A DNA stretch of 64,000 bases, from positions 744,001-808,000 of the forward strand of contig NZ_JACVEE010000003.1 in NCBI RefSeq assembly GCF_015355755.1, read 5' to 3'. Below are positions 27,101 through 34,926 of this stretch, in pieces. Below the pieces are notes generated by a model, which did not search any database, was not told the origin of the DNA, and saw nothing but the letters and a program-made list of their open reading frames with translations. Source of the stretch: Nocardia sp. XZ_19_385. Its GTDB lineage: Bacteria; Actinomycetota; Actinomycetes; Mycobacteriales; Mycobacteriaceae. A program made the position numbers and the translations under genes. How positions within the stretch are numbered: the first letter of the stretch is position 1; each line of letters begins with the position of its first letter.

Positions 27101-27593
27101 GCGCCAAATCGCCGACCTCCTGCGCGAACACCTCCCGCCGGACGACGAATTCCACCCCTACGCCGACCAATTGGCCGCCCTCGACGACATCCCGCTGCGC
27201 GGCTACCTCACCGGCAGCATCGACGCCGTCCTGCGCGTCACCGACAACCCCGCCGCCCCACCACGTTTCATCATCGTCGACTACAAAACCAACCGCCTCG
27301 GTCTCGGCGACCTCACCGTCGACCACTACACCCGCGACCGGATGTCCGCCGAGATGCAACGCTCCCACTACCCGCTCCAGGCCCTCCTGTACTCCGTCGC
27401 CCTGCACCGCTACCTGCGCTGGCGCCTCCCGGACTACAACCCGGCCCACCACCTCGGCGGCTGCGCCTACCTCTTCGTCCGCGGCATGATCGGCCCTGAA
27501 ACCCCACCCGGCCGCGGCGTCTTCGACTGGACCCCACCGCCCGCCCTGATCCTCGCCCTGTCGGATCTGCTCGCGGGCGAGGTGAGCCGGTAA
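24126..27593 (+). CDS. recB: RecBCD subunit RecB (helicase-nuclease)
   Basis: RecB (1155 aa) is the 3'-5' SF1 helicase and the nuclease of RecBCD. Walker A is ASAGTGKT (about 34-41); other helicase motifs are VDEFQDTDPLQWDI, VGDPKQAIYAFRGAE, ATVHASKGLEFPVV and LLYVALTRA. The C-terminal nuclease carries the DYKTN active-site motif in FIIVDYKTNRLG. Residues about 434-476 are a Gly/Ser/Asp/Thr-rich insertion with internal repeats. I start at ATG 24126 (MTVQDLAFAAEE); the frame upstream belongs to the interposed sequence. The stop overlaps recD (TAATG). Confidence 0.95.
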   Translation: MTVQDLAFAAEELAEPGRFDAFGALPSGTTVLEASAGTGKTHAIVGLAVRYVAEVGIDVSQLLLVTFSRAATQELRERARDRFVVVAAALGDPELARAHSDELVRHLAQADSGEVRRRRERLLVALSDFDAGTIVTTHSFCQRMLDELGLAGEHDPGARLVETVDEVVQTVADDLYLHRYARAEPPFSLKEAHTLALAAVRDRHARLVPEGDGAAGQRVAFAAAVRTETERRKRLSGLRDFDDLLVLLHDVLADPEHGPRACARIRARYRVALVDEFQDTDPLQWDILRLAFHGHTTMVLVGDPKQAIYAFRGAEVLSYLDAVAHADSRCELDTNWRSDAGLLAALDHLHGGAALGHKEITVYPVAATRPWTRLSGPDDLITPLRLRCLPRTGAGALNKSGFPAVGRLRAKVAEDLAADIVRVLESGTLIADNHPGAPDSGTEARDDVGIDSGTAASDSAGIGSGSTGIADTSGIPRRLLGPGDIAVLVRTRSQIDVVRAALDKVGVASVLAGGTSVFATASATDWLWVLRALEQPHRSDRVRLAACTPLFGVTAAEIDSGGADLVGRVSAQLRDASRLFVRAGFAAVFEKLSAETNLAQRLLTVENGERELTDLRHIAQLLDQVSLTEGLGLTALTRWLTDRVRDPASGSVADRSRRLDRDAAAVQIATVHASKGLEFPVVYLPFAWDSAKNPYPATLLFHDDTGARVLDVGGQEAPGYAERKLRSEAEEAGEELRLLYVALTRAMCQVVAWWAPAITTASAPLHRMILGRPDGGDIVPNRASVPADAVAVQSISAWAASAPEAISVTGVDTAEAVELRRVRKDPITGDLAAASFERTLDQQWRRTSYSALTAGAHDVAQSVEPEDEHGAADEPATPLLDDTELPTAAPSLMNALPYGADFGTLVHGVLEVIDRDVPDLATEVHTRSRAAIDELLADIDPSLLGDALLAVLRTPLGFGTLADISGRDQLNELDFELPLSGGDTPAAHTATLRQIADLLREHLPPDDEFHPYADQLAALDDIPLRGYLTGSIDAVLRVTDNPAAPPRFIIVDYKTNRLGLGDLTVDHYTRDRMSAEMQRSHYPLQALLYSVALHRYLRWRLPDYNPAHHLGGCAYLFVRGMIGPETPPGRGVFDWTPPPALILALSDLLAGEVSR

Positions 27594-29479
27594 TGACGTC
27601 GATTCAACTGGCCCAGCGGGGCACCGGGTTGCTGCGCACCTTCAATGAAGCGGGCGTGTTGTCCGCGGCGGACGTGCATGTCGCGGTCCGGCTGGGGCGG
27701 CTCGGGCGGGAGGAATCCGAGCAGGTGCTGTTCGCGGCCGCGCTGGCGGTGCGTGCGGTGCGGTCCGGGTCGGTGTGCCTGGAGCTGGACCGGATGCGGG
27801 AGATCGGTGTCGACGCCGACGAAAGCTGGGACGCGGGGACGGGGATCGATCCGGCGACGCTGCCGTGGCCCGATATCGAGGCAGTGGTGGGCGCGCTGAC
27901 GGCGAGCCCGCTGGTGGTCGGCGGGCAGGCGGGCCCGTTGCGGCCGTTGCGGCTGGTGCCGGGGGATCGGGACGGTGGTCCGCTGCTGTATCTGGATCGG
28001 TACTTCCAGCAGGAGCAGACGATCCGGCGGGTGCTGACGGAGCGGTCGGGCGGGCACCCGGTGGTTGATCCGGCGTTGGTGCGGCAGGAACTCGACCGGC
28101 TCTTCGATGGCCCGGCCGGTGTCGCGCCGGACCGGCAGCGACTTGCCGCGGCGCTGGCGGCGACGCATTGGACGACCGTGGTGGTGGGTGGTCCCGGCAC
28201 CGGTAAAACGCATACGATCGCGCGGATTCTGGCGCTGCTCGAAGCGCATCAGAAGGCGCACCCCAAACTGCCCGCGCTGCGTATCGCATTGGCCGCGCCG
28301 ACCGGTAAGGCGGCAGCCCGGCTGCAGGAAGCGGTGCGCGAGCAGGCCGAGCTGCTGGGGTTGCCCGAACTGACCGCCTCCACCCTGCACCGTCTCCTCG
28401 GCTGGCAGCGCAGCCGCAGCAACCGGTTCAAGTTCCACGAGTTCAATCGCCTGCCGTACGACGTGATCGTGGTCGACGAAACCTCCATGGTGTCGCTGAC
28501 CATGATGAGCAGCCTGCTGGCCGCGCTGCGCCCCGACACCCGTCTGGTGCTGGTCGGCGACCCGGACCAGTTGGCCTCGGTCGACGCGGGCGCGGTGCTC
28601 GCGGATCTGGTCGCGGGGCCGGTGGTGGGCGAACCGAATCCGGTGCTCGAGCAGGTGCTCGGCGCGGAACCGGCGGAGCAGCACGCGGAATCGCTGACCG
28701 TCCTGGAGCGCACCCGGCTGCGCGGCGGCATCGTCCGCCTCACCCGCGGTCGTCGCTTCGGCGGCAAGATCGCCGACCTCGCGGTCGCGGTCCGAGCCGG
28801 TGACGCCGACACCGCGCTGGAACTGCTCCGCGCGGGCGGGCCCGAATTGTCCTTGTGCGCACCGGAAGACACCAAGCCGGTCCGTTCGGATGTGATCACC
28901 GCCGCCCGCGCGGTCACCGACGCCGCACTCGAGGGCGACGCCGCCGGCGCACTCACCGCCCTGGAATCGCATCGCTTGCTGTGCGCCCACCGTCAGGGCC
29001 CGTTCGGTGTCGAACGCTGGGATCGCATGGCCGCGGACTGGGCCGCGGCCGGGGGAGCGGGACCCGAATCCCACCTCGTCCCCTGGTATGCCGGTCAGCC
29101 CCTGCTGGTCACCGCCAACGACCACGAAGCGCGCATCTACAACGGCGACACCGGTGTCATCGTCCGTCTCCCCGACGGCTCCCTGCGCGCCGCCCTGCAG
29201 CGCGGCAGCGAACCCTACCTGGTGCACCCCACCCAATTCCCGGCCGTGGTCACGGTTTTCGCGATGACCATCCACCGCAGCCAGGGCAGCCAGTACGACA
29301 CCGTCTCGGTCGTCCTGCCGGAACCCGAATCCACCCTGCTCACCAGGGAACTCCTTTACACCGCCATCACCCGCGCCCGCCGCCACGTCCGCATCATCGG
29401 AACCGACGAATCGATCCGCGCCGCCATCGCCCGCCGCGTCCTGCGCGCCAGCGGCCTGTCCCGGAACCTGGGTTTATGA
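27593..29479 (+). CDS. recD: RecBCD subunit RecD (5'-3' helicase)
   Basis: RecD (628 aa) is the fast 5'-3' motor of RecBCD. Walker A GGPGTGKTHT lies near residue 200, followed by AAPTGKAAARLQEAV, the DEAD-like VVDETSMVS, GDPDQLASVDAGAVL, and the C-terminal UvrD-like MTIHRSQGSQYD and LLYTAITRAR. The start overlaps the recB stop by one base (TAATG), so the operon is tightly coupled. It is about 50 residues longer than mycobacterial RecD, with no obvious inserted domain. Confidence 0.95.
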   Translation: MTSIQLAQRGTGLLRTFNEAGVLSAADVHVAVRLGRLGREESEQVLFAAALAVRAVRSGSVCLELDRMREIGVDADESWDAGTGIDPATLPWPDIEAVVGALTASPLVVGGQAGPLRPLRLVPGDRDGGPLLYLDRYFQQEQTIRRVLTERSGGHPVVDPALVRQELDRLFDGPAGVAPDRQRLAAALAATHWTTVVVGGPGTGKTHTIARILALLEAHQKAHPKLPALRIALAAPTGKAAARLQEAVREQAELLGLPELTASTLHRLLGWQRSRSNRFKFHEFNRLPYDVIVVDETSMVSLTMMSSLLAALRPDTRLVLVGDPDQLASVDAGAVLADLVAGPVVGEPNPVLEQVLGAEPAEQHAESLTVLERTRLRGGIVRLTRGRRFGGKIADLAVAVRAGDADTALELLRAGGPELSLCAPEDTKPVRSDVITAARAVTDAALEGDAAGALTALESHRLLCAHRQGPFGVERWDRMAADWAAAGGAGPESHLVPWYAGQPLLVTANDHEARIYNGDTGVIVRLPDGSLRAALQRGSEPYLVHPTQFPAVVTVFAMTIHRSQGSQYDTVSVVLPEPESTLLTRELLYTAITRARRHVRIIGTDESIRAAIARRVLRASGLSRNLGL

Positions 29480-29570
29480 CGGCCACCGCCGTGCGGCGAA
29501 CGGAGTCCCCACGGCCAGGAGTTACCCTCTAACTGCCCGCTTTCGGGGCAAGAGCAGGGAAAGGACCACT

Positions 29571-30149
29571 ATGGCGAAGGTCTTCACACATCTCGACGAC
29601 TCGCTGCGCGCGTTCATCGATGCGCAATCGATGTTCTTCGTCGCGACCGCGCCGTCCGAGGGTGGGCACGTCAATGTGTCCCCCAAGGGCTATCGCGATA
29701 CCTTCGCCGTGATCGACGACAACACCTTCGCCTACCTGGATCTGTACGGTAGCGGCGCGGAAACCATCGCGCATCTGCGGGACAACGGTCGCATCACCAT
29801 CATGTTCTGCTCCTTCACCCGCACCTCGAAGATCCTGCGACTCTTCGGCACCGGCCGGATGGTCCGCCCGGATTCCGCCGAATTCGATACGCTGCGACCG
29901 CATTTCGGCTTACAGCACCCGGGCTTACGCGCCGTCATCGTCGTCACGGTCGACCGGATCGCCGACTCCTGCGGCTACTCGGTGCCCTACCTCGAACTCG
30001 TCGACGAGCGCCCGGTGCTCGACGCGCTGCACGCCCGCCGCACCGAGGACGACTTCGCCGAGCGCATCGCGGGTGTCAACGCCGCCAGCATCGACGGGCT
30101 CCCCGCGCTCGAATCCGACCATCCACTGCCTTCGATGATCCCGAGGTAG
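29571..30149 (+). CDS. Pyridoxamine 5'-phosphate oxidase-family (FMN-binding split barrel) protein
   Basis: A 192-residue split-barrel protein. The N-terminal half carries the PNPOx-like core: FIDAQSMFFVATA, HVNVSPKGYRDTF, NTFAYLDLYGSGAETIAHL and ITIMFCSF (in parts). Members bind FMN, F420 or heme; this small group with NVSPKG is usually annotated only as a PNPOx-family protein and does not make pyridoxal phosphate. [12 protein letters not shown] precedes the ATG. It stands alone after recD and is convergent with the amidohydrolase. Confidence 0.85.
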   Translation: MAKVFTHLDDSLRAFIDAQSMFFVATAPSEGGHVNVSPKGYRDTFAVIDDNTFAYLDLYGSGAETIAHLRDNGRITIMFCSFTRTSKILRLFGTGRMVRPDSAEFDTLRPHFGLQHPGLRAVIVVTVDRIADSCGYSVPYLELVDERPVLDALHARRTEDDFAERIAGVNAASIDGLPALESDHPLPSMIPR

Positions 30150-30155
30150 CTCGGC

Positions 30156-31040
30156 TCAGCCCAGGTCGAACAGCCGGGCTCCGTTGTCGTGCAGGACGTT
30201 TCGCAGCCAGTCGTCCCCGAGTTCGAGTCGTTCCAAGGCGTAGACCTGGTGGGCGTAGGGGTAGGGAATGTTGGGGAAGTCGCTGCCGAAGAGGATGCGT
30301 TCGCCGAGGTCGAGCACCCGGGGTAGTTCGGAAACCGGGTACGGGTCGGCTTGCTCGCTGAAGTCGGTCCAGACCATGGTGGTGTCGAGGTGCACGCCCT
30401 CGTACCGCTGAGCCAGGTCGAGGAATTCGGAGTACTCGTGATTTCCCATGTGCGCGATGATCAAGCGCAGGCGCGGGAAACGTTCCAGCAGTGCGGCGAT
30501 GGGCTCGGGGCCGGTGAACGAGCCCGCGGCCGGACCGGATCCGCAGTGGATGAGGGCCGGGATCCCCGCCTCTTCGAGCATGCCCCACACCGGGCGCAGC
30601 AGCGGATCTCCCGGGTGGAAGTCGCCGACCTGCACATGAACTTTGAAGACGCGCGCACCCGCTTCGATCGCCGCCTCGACGTAGGAGTCCACGCCGTGCT
30701 CCGGGTAGAAGGTGGCGGTGTGCAGGCAGTCGGGGGTGCGGGCGGCGAAGTCGGCGGTCCACTCGTTGAGCCAGGCCGCCATGTCCGGCTTGTGCGGGTA
30801 CACCAGCGAGGTGAACGCGCGAACGCCGAAGCCGCGCAACGTCTTCAACCGCACCTGCTCGTCGTCGCGATAGGTGATCGGCCATTCACGTCCGGTCAGC
30901 GGGCCCGCGGAATCGAAGTAGGCCCACACCTTGCGCATGACCTGCTCCGGCATGAAATGCGTGTGCACGTCGACGATTCCGGAGAGTCCGAGGCGGGAGC
31001 GGAGCGCGGCGAGGTAGTTGTCTTCGTTGTCGGCGGTCAC
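30156..31040 (-). CDS. Amidohydrolase-family metal-dependent hydrolase
   Basis: A 294-residue TIM-barrel hydrolase of the amidohydrolase-2 type (aminocarboxymuconate decarboxylase-like). Metal-site motifs are VDVHTHF near the N-terminus, a mid-barrel VFKVHVQVGDFHP, LIHCGSG, IIAHMGN and the late catalytic-Asp segment ILFGSDFPNIPYPY. The GTG start (VTADNEDN) overlaps the preceding gene's stop (GTGA) and has AGGAGG 4 nt upstream. The longer ORF upstream reads into that gene. Co-expression with the nucleoside hydrolase hints at a nucleoside/base breakdown role, which is inference. Confidence 0.85.
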   Translation of the reverse strand: MTADNEDNYLAALRSRLGLSGIVDVHTHFMPEQVMRKVWAYFDSAGPLTGREWPITYRDDEQVRLKTLRGFGVRAFTSLVYPHKPDMAAWLNEWTADFAARTPDCLHTATFYPEHGVDSYVEAAIEAGARVFKVHVQVGDFHPGDPLLRPVWGMLEEAGIPALIHCGSGPAAGSFTGPEPIAALLERFPRLRLIIAHMGNHEYSEFLDLAQRYEGVHLDTTMVWTDFSEQADPYPVSELPRVLDLGERILFGSDFPNIPYPYAHQVYALERLELGDDWLRNVLHDNGARLFDLG

Positions 31041-32098
31041 CGAACCTCCTCTGCGGGGCGGGGCGGCCCGCCGGCTGGGTAGAGCGCCCGGGCGAGATCG
31101 CCGACCCGGGTGACGAGACGGTCGAAGAACAACGCCTGAGCGGTGCCGATCACGATGTCGGCGTTGGGTTCCCGGCCCCACATGCCGGACCAGTCGGCGA
31201 CGGTGGTGGCGCGGGTCAGGGTGCCGGTGAGCTCCACGTCGACGGTCGCGGGCCGGACCACGGCCAGACTCGGATCGAGTGCCACGGCGGCGGCGAAGGG
31301 ATCGTGCATGTGCGCGAGGTAGCCCTGGTTGTAGAGGCTATGGAATTCGAAGTAGAACCGCACCGCGTCACTGACGTGGCGCACGATCGGATTCGAGGCC
31401 GCCGACCGGGTTCCGGCCGGATCGGTCTCGGACACGATTTCCGGCGGTACGCTGCCCGCGCGTTCGGCCAGCAGCGCAAGGTGTTCCGGGCGCATCTCGA
31501 TGGTTTCGGTGATGTCGAGCGCGCACACGATCGGGCGGGCGGGCGCCGCGCTGAACGCGTCGAACACCTCCTTGGCCGACTCCGGGTCGACGTGCACGTT
31601 CCACTCGTTGGTCGGGGTGGTGTTGCCCGGATGGTTGAACGCGCCACCCATGATCACCAGTCGCCGCAGCAGGCGCGGTAGTCCGGGCTCGATGCGCAGT
31701 GCGAGTGCGAGATTCGTCAGCGGGCCGGTGCACAGGCCGACGAGCTCTCCGGGATGCGCCCGGGCGAGATCGACCCACAGCTGCGCGGCCGTCCGATCCG
31801 ACAGGGGCCGTGCGGATTCCGGCAATACGGCATAGCCGATGCCCTGCGGGCCGTGCGTATCCTCGGTGGTGCGCAACGGGATTGCGAGGGGCTCCGCCGC
31901 GCCGAGCGCGACCTCGATCTCCGGCGCCCGGCACACATCGAGCCAGGCGAGGTTGTTCGCAGCCACCTGCGCGGCGGTCACATTCCCGGCGGTCGATGCG
32001 ATCCCGAGGATCTCGGCTTCGGGGGAGCCCAGCAGATACAGCAGTGCCAGCGAATCGTCGATCCCGGTATCGACGTCCACGATGATCTTCTGCCGCAC
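31037..32098 (-). CDS. Inosine-uridine preferring nucleoside hydrolase
   Basis: A 353-residue IUNH-family enzyme that cleaves the N-glycosidic bond of ribonucleosides to base and ribose in the cytoplasm. The calcium/ribose-binding DVDTGIDD motif is at residues 8-15. Other hallmarks are the STAGNV segment, CTGPLTNLALAL, MGGAFNHPGNTTPTNEWNVHVDPE (in parts) and a late HDPFAAAVALDP with catalytic His. It is the first gene of a two-gene unit with the amidohydrolase and divergent from tetR at 32197. Substrate range is not readable. Confidence 0.92.
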   Translation of the reverse strand: MRQKIIVDVDTGIDDSLALLYLLGSPEAEILGIASTAGNVTAAQVAANNLAWLDVCRAPEIEVALGAAEPLAIPLRTTEDTHGPQGIGYAVLPESARPLSDRTAAQLWVDLARAHPGELVGLCTGPLTNLALALRIEPGLPRLLRRLVIMGGAFNHPGNTTPTNEWNVHVDPESAKEVFDAFSAAPARPIVCALDITETIEMRPEHLALLAERAGSVPPEIVSETDPAGTRSAASNPIVRHVSDAVRFYFEFHSLYNQGYLAHMHDPFAAAVALDPSLAVVRPATVDVELTGTLTRATTVADWSGMWGREPNADIVIGTAQALFFDRLVTRVGDLARALYPAGGPPRPAEEVR

Positions 32099-32156
32099 GC
32101 CCCGAGCCTAACCAGCTTGCCCCCGCCCACCCGCACGCCACCCCGATAGTACGACC

Positions 32157-32180
32157 GTCTTGGACGTATGTCTTAGACGT
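32157..32180 (+). promoter_or_regulatory. Direct-repeat operator candidate upstream of tetR
   Basis: GTCTTGGACGT (32157-32167) and GTCTTAGACGT (32170-32180) are 11-bp direct repeats, 10 of 11 identical, spaced 13 bp. TTGGAC (32160-32165) could be a -35 box within the first copy. The position, about 20 bp before tetR and about 60 bp before the divergent nucleoside hydrolase start, suits autoregulation. Confidence 0.45.
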
Positions 32181-32196
32181 GCTGTAGGGTGGCGGC

Positions 32197-32772
32197 ATGG
32201 GAAACCGGGAAGATCTACTGGCGGGCGCTCGCAAGGCGCTCATGGAGCGCGGCGTCGCGAAAACCACCGCCCGAGACATCGCCGCCGCGGCCGGCGTCAG
32301 CCTGGCCGCCATCGGTTATCACTTCGGTTCCAAGGAACGCCTGATCACCGAGGCGCTCGCGGAAGCACTGGGCACCGGCATCGGCGACGCCATGGACGTC
32401 CTCATCCGGCAGACAGCGGGCAGCCCACTGCCGGAAGCGTTCGCGGCCATGGTCGACGGCCTGCCTGCCGTCTTCGCCGACAACCGCGAAGCCATGCTGG
32501 CCAGCCTGGAAAACATGCTGCGCGTCGCCCGTTCCTCGGAGTCCCAAGCCTTCATGGCCGACAACCTGCCCGGCGCCTACCGCGACATCGCCCAATCCCT
32601 CACCGAAACCCACCCCGGCCTGACCTCCGACCAAGCAGAAGCCTTGGCCGGCATGTACTTCACCCTGGCCCAAGGCTTGTCGGTGCTGTGGGTCATGAGC
32701 GACGGCAAAGCCATGCCCGGCGGCCCCCAACTGGTCGAGGCGATGACCGCCCTCGCCGCCCACCGAAAGTAG
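32197..32772 (+). CDS. TetR-family regulator
   Basis: A 191-residue repressor. The HTH reads ALMERGVAKTTARDIAAAAG / VSLAAIGYHFGSKERL; the remaining helices form a ligand pocket without a distinctive signature. It is divergent from the nucleoside hydrolase-amidohydrolase pair and preceded by a direct repeat, so it may control that pair and itself. Target and ligand are inferred from position only. Confidence 0.88.
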   Translation: MGNREDLLAGARKALMERGVAKTTARDIAAAAGVSLAAIGYHFGSKERLITEALAEALGTGIGDAMDVLIRQTAGSPLPEAFAAMVDGLPAVFADNREAMLASLENMLRVARSSESQAFMADNLPGAYRDIAQSLTETHPGLTSDQAEALAGMYFTLAQGLSVLWVMSDGKAMPGGPQLVEAMTALAAHRK

Positions 32773-32803
32773 CGCACCTCGTGCCCACCGACTGCGTGGG
32801 GAG

Positions 32804-33157
32804 TTAGCGGACCTTGGGTTGGTCGATGGCCCAGAGCCAGTTGCCGTCTGGTTGTCGGCGCGCGATCTCGGCGGTGACGTCGTCGGTCGCCAGGCGCGTC
32901 GAGGTCAACGCCAGGTCGCCGGTTCGGAGGGTGGGGCGCGGGTTGCCAGGTTCCAGGGCGGGGCGGTCGGCCAGGGCCTTGGTCAGGAAATCGTGGATGG
33001 CCTGGTGCCCGACGGCTTTGCCGCCGTCGGGCAGGGCCATGACCGCGTCGGGTTCGTAGAGGGCGACCAGTCCGTCGATGTCGCCCTGGTTCGCGCGTTC
33101 GACGAAGTAGCGTGCGAGATCGCCTGGCTCCCTTGCGGGTTCCCGTTGGTCTGCCAT
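32804..33157 (-). CDS. NTF2-like/SnoaL-like protein
   Basis: A 117-residue cone-fold protein of the NTF2-like superfamily: LARYFVERANQGDIDGLVALYEPDAVMALPDGGKAVGHQAI (in parts). Such proteins are small isomerases, hydrolases or ligand-binding partners; nothing here fixes the role. The true start is the ATG at 33157 (MADQREPAREP); the longer frame upstream runs through the MFS gene. It lies 32 bp downstream of the MFS gene and probably shares its transcript. Confidence 0.8.
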   Translation of the reverse strand: MADQREPAREPGDLARYFVERANQGDIDGLVALYEPDAVMALPDGGKAVGHQAIHDFLTKALADRPALEPGNPRPTLRTGDLALTSTRLATDDVTAEIARRQPDGNWLWAIDQPKVR

Positions 33158-33189
33158 ATGTCGAGCATGCCACGGGGGAGCGGCAGGCG

Positions 33190-34752
33190 TCAGTCTTCGC
33201 TGCTGTAATCCCCGGGCGGCAGTGACCGCAGCCGTCGGAATGCGACCACTGCGATTACCAGGGAGGCGATCCCGGCGATTCCGGCAGTAATGTGCACGCC
33301 GTGCAGGAATGCGTCCCGTGCCGCTTGGAGAACCGAATCGCCTAGCGCGCCAGGCAATCCGGCCGCTACGTCGACCGCTGCGCCCAGGGTGTCGCGGGCG
33401 GAAACGGCCGCATCGGCGGGCACGTCCGCAGGCAATGTCGAAGCTAGGTCGCCGCGATAGATGGCGATGCTGATGCTGCCCAGGATCGAGATGCCCAGCG
33501 CACCACCGAGTTCGGCGCCGGTCTCGGAGACACCGGACGCCGCACCGGCCTGTTCTGGCGGCGCGGATCCGACGACGATCTCGGTGGTGATGCCGAACAC
33601 CGGCGCCAAACCCAGCGAGCAGATCACGGAGGCGGCCAGCGCCATCCCGTAACCGCCGTCGGTGGTCAGCAGCGTCATCATCAGCAAGCCGATTCCGGCC
33701 AGCGCCATCCCGCCGCCGATCAGGTAGGCCGGGCGCACCACGCGCACGAGACGCGGAGTCAGCTGCGAACCGATGATGAACCCGATACCCGACGGCGCCA
33801 TCACCAGACCTGTCGCCAGCGGCGTCATCCCCAGCACCAGCTGGAAATACTGGGCGACGAACAGGAAGTATCCGAACGCGACGAAGATCCCGATCATGTT
33901 GATCAGCAACGCGATCCGGAACGTGCTCAACCGGAACAACCGCAGATCCAGCATCGGATCGTCGTGGGTGAGCTGGCGTCGCACGAACAGCGCGCCCACC
34001 ACCAGGCCACCGACCACCGCGCCGATCGCCGCCCAGCCGATACCGTCCTGCGCGATCGCCTTCATCCCGAAGACCAGCGCGATCATCGTCAGCACGCACA
34101 TCACCGCGCTCACCGGATCGAGCTTGCCCACTTCCGGATCCCGGAACTCGGGCAGCACTTTCGGCCCTAATACCAGCAACAGCACCATCACCGGCACCGC
34201 GAGCAGGAAAACCGAACCCCACCAGAAGTTCTCCAGCAGAAACCCGCCGAAGATCGGACCCACCGCGCCACCGGTCGAATACGCGCCGACCCACACCCCG
34301 ACCGCGACCGAACGCTGCCGGGCATCCCGAAACATATTGAAGATCAACGACAACGTGGACGGCGCCACCGTCGCCCCCGCGATCCCGAGCAGCGCCCGGC
34401 ACACGATCAACGTCTCCGCACTGGGCGCGAACGCCGCCACTATCGACACCACCGCGAACAGCGCCGCCCCGAACAACAGCATCCGCCGCCGCCCGATCCG
34501 ATCGCCGAGCGTACCCATGGTGATCAGCAGCCCCGCCACCATGAACCCGTAGATATCGATGATCCACAGCAACTGCGAACTCGTCGGATGCAGATCCGAA
34601 CTGAGCATCGGCACCGCCAAATGCAGCACCGTCATGTCCATCGCGTAGACCAGACAGGCCAACGCAAGCACCGCCAACCCAACCCATTCCTTGCGCCCGG
34701 CGCGCGGCGAAACCACCGCGTCACCCGAAATGTGATCGCTGGTGGTGGACAC
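33190..34752 (-). CDS. DHA2-type MFS multidrug exporter
   Basis: A 520-residue 14-helix transporter related to the one at 9615. Helix 1 has LVYAMDMTVLHLAVP, motif A is GTLGDRIGRRRML, and motif C-like GAVGPIFGGF follows. A long hydrophilic loop (DLASTLPADVPADAAVSARD) precedes the last helix. I prefer the GTG at 34752 (VSTTSDHISGD) because GGAGG lies about 8 nt upstream; an earlier in-frame GTG at 34791 adds 13 residues. No local TetR partner is adjacent. Confidence 0.88.
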   Translation of the reverse strand: MSTTSDHISGDAVVSPRAGRKEWVGLAVLALACLVYAMDMTVLHLAVPMLSSDLHPTSSQLLWIIDIYGFMVAGLLITMGTLGDRIGRRRMLLFGAALFAVVSIVAAFAPSAETLIVCRALLGIAGATVAPSTLSLIFNMFRDARQRSVAVGVWVGAYSTGGAVGPIFGGFLLENFWWGSVFLLAVPVMVLLLVLGPKVLPEFRDPEVGKLDPVSAVMCVLTMIALVFGMKAIAQDGIGWAAIGAVVGGLVVGALFVRRQLTHDDPMLDLRLFRLSTFRIALLINMIGIFVAFGYFLFVAQYFQLVLGMTPLATGLVMAPSGIGFIIGSQLTPRLVRVVRPAYLIGGGMALAGIGLLMMTLLTTDGGYGMALAASVICSLGLAPVFGITTEIVVGSAPPEQAGAASGVSETGAELGGALGISILGSISIAIYRGDLASTLPADVPADAAVSARDTLGAAVDVAAGLPGALGDSVLQAARDAFLHGVHITAGIAGIASLVIAVVAFRRLRSLPPGDYSSED

Positions 34753-34926
34753 GAGGATTCCCTCCGCTGGACTTTTATCGACGAGGCTCACACTTGTTCT
34801 GACGAACTCCGAACCACCATCTCATCGCCCACCGACAAGTTCCGCAATGCATTTTCCCGCCCCGCCGACCACCCCCAAGCCGCAACGGCGCGGTTTCAAC
34901 GCCCCAACCGGCCGTCCTGAGTGAAA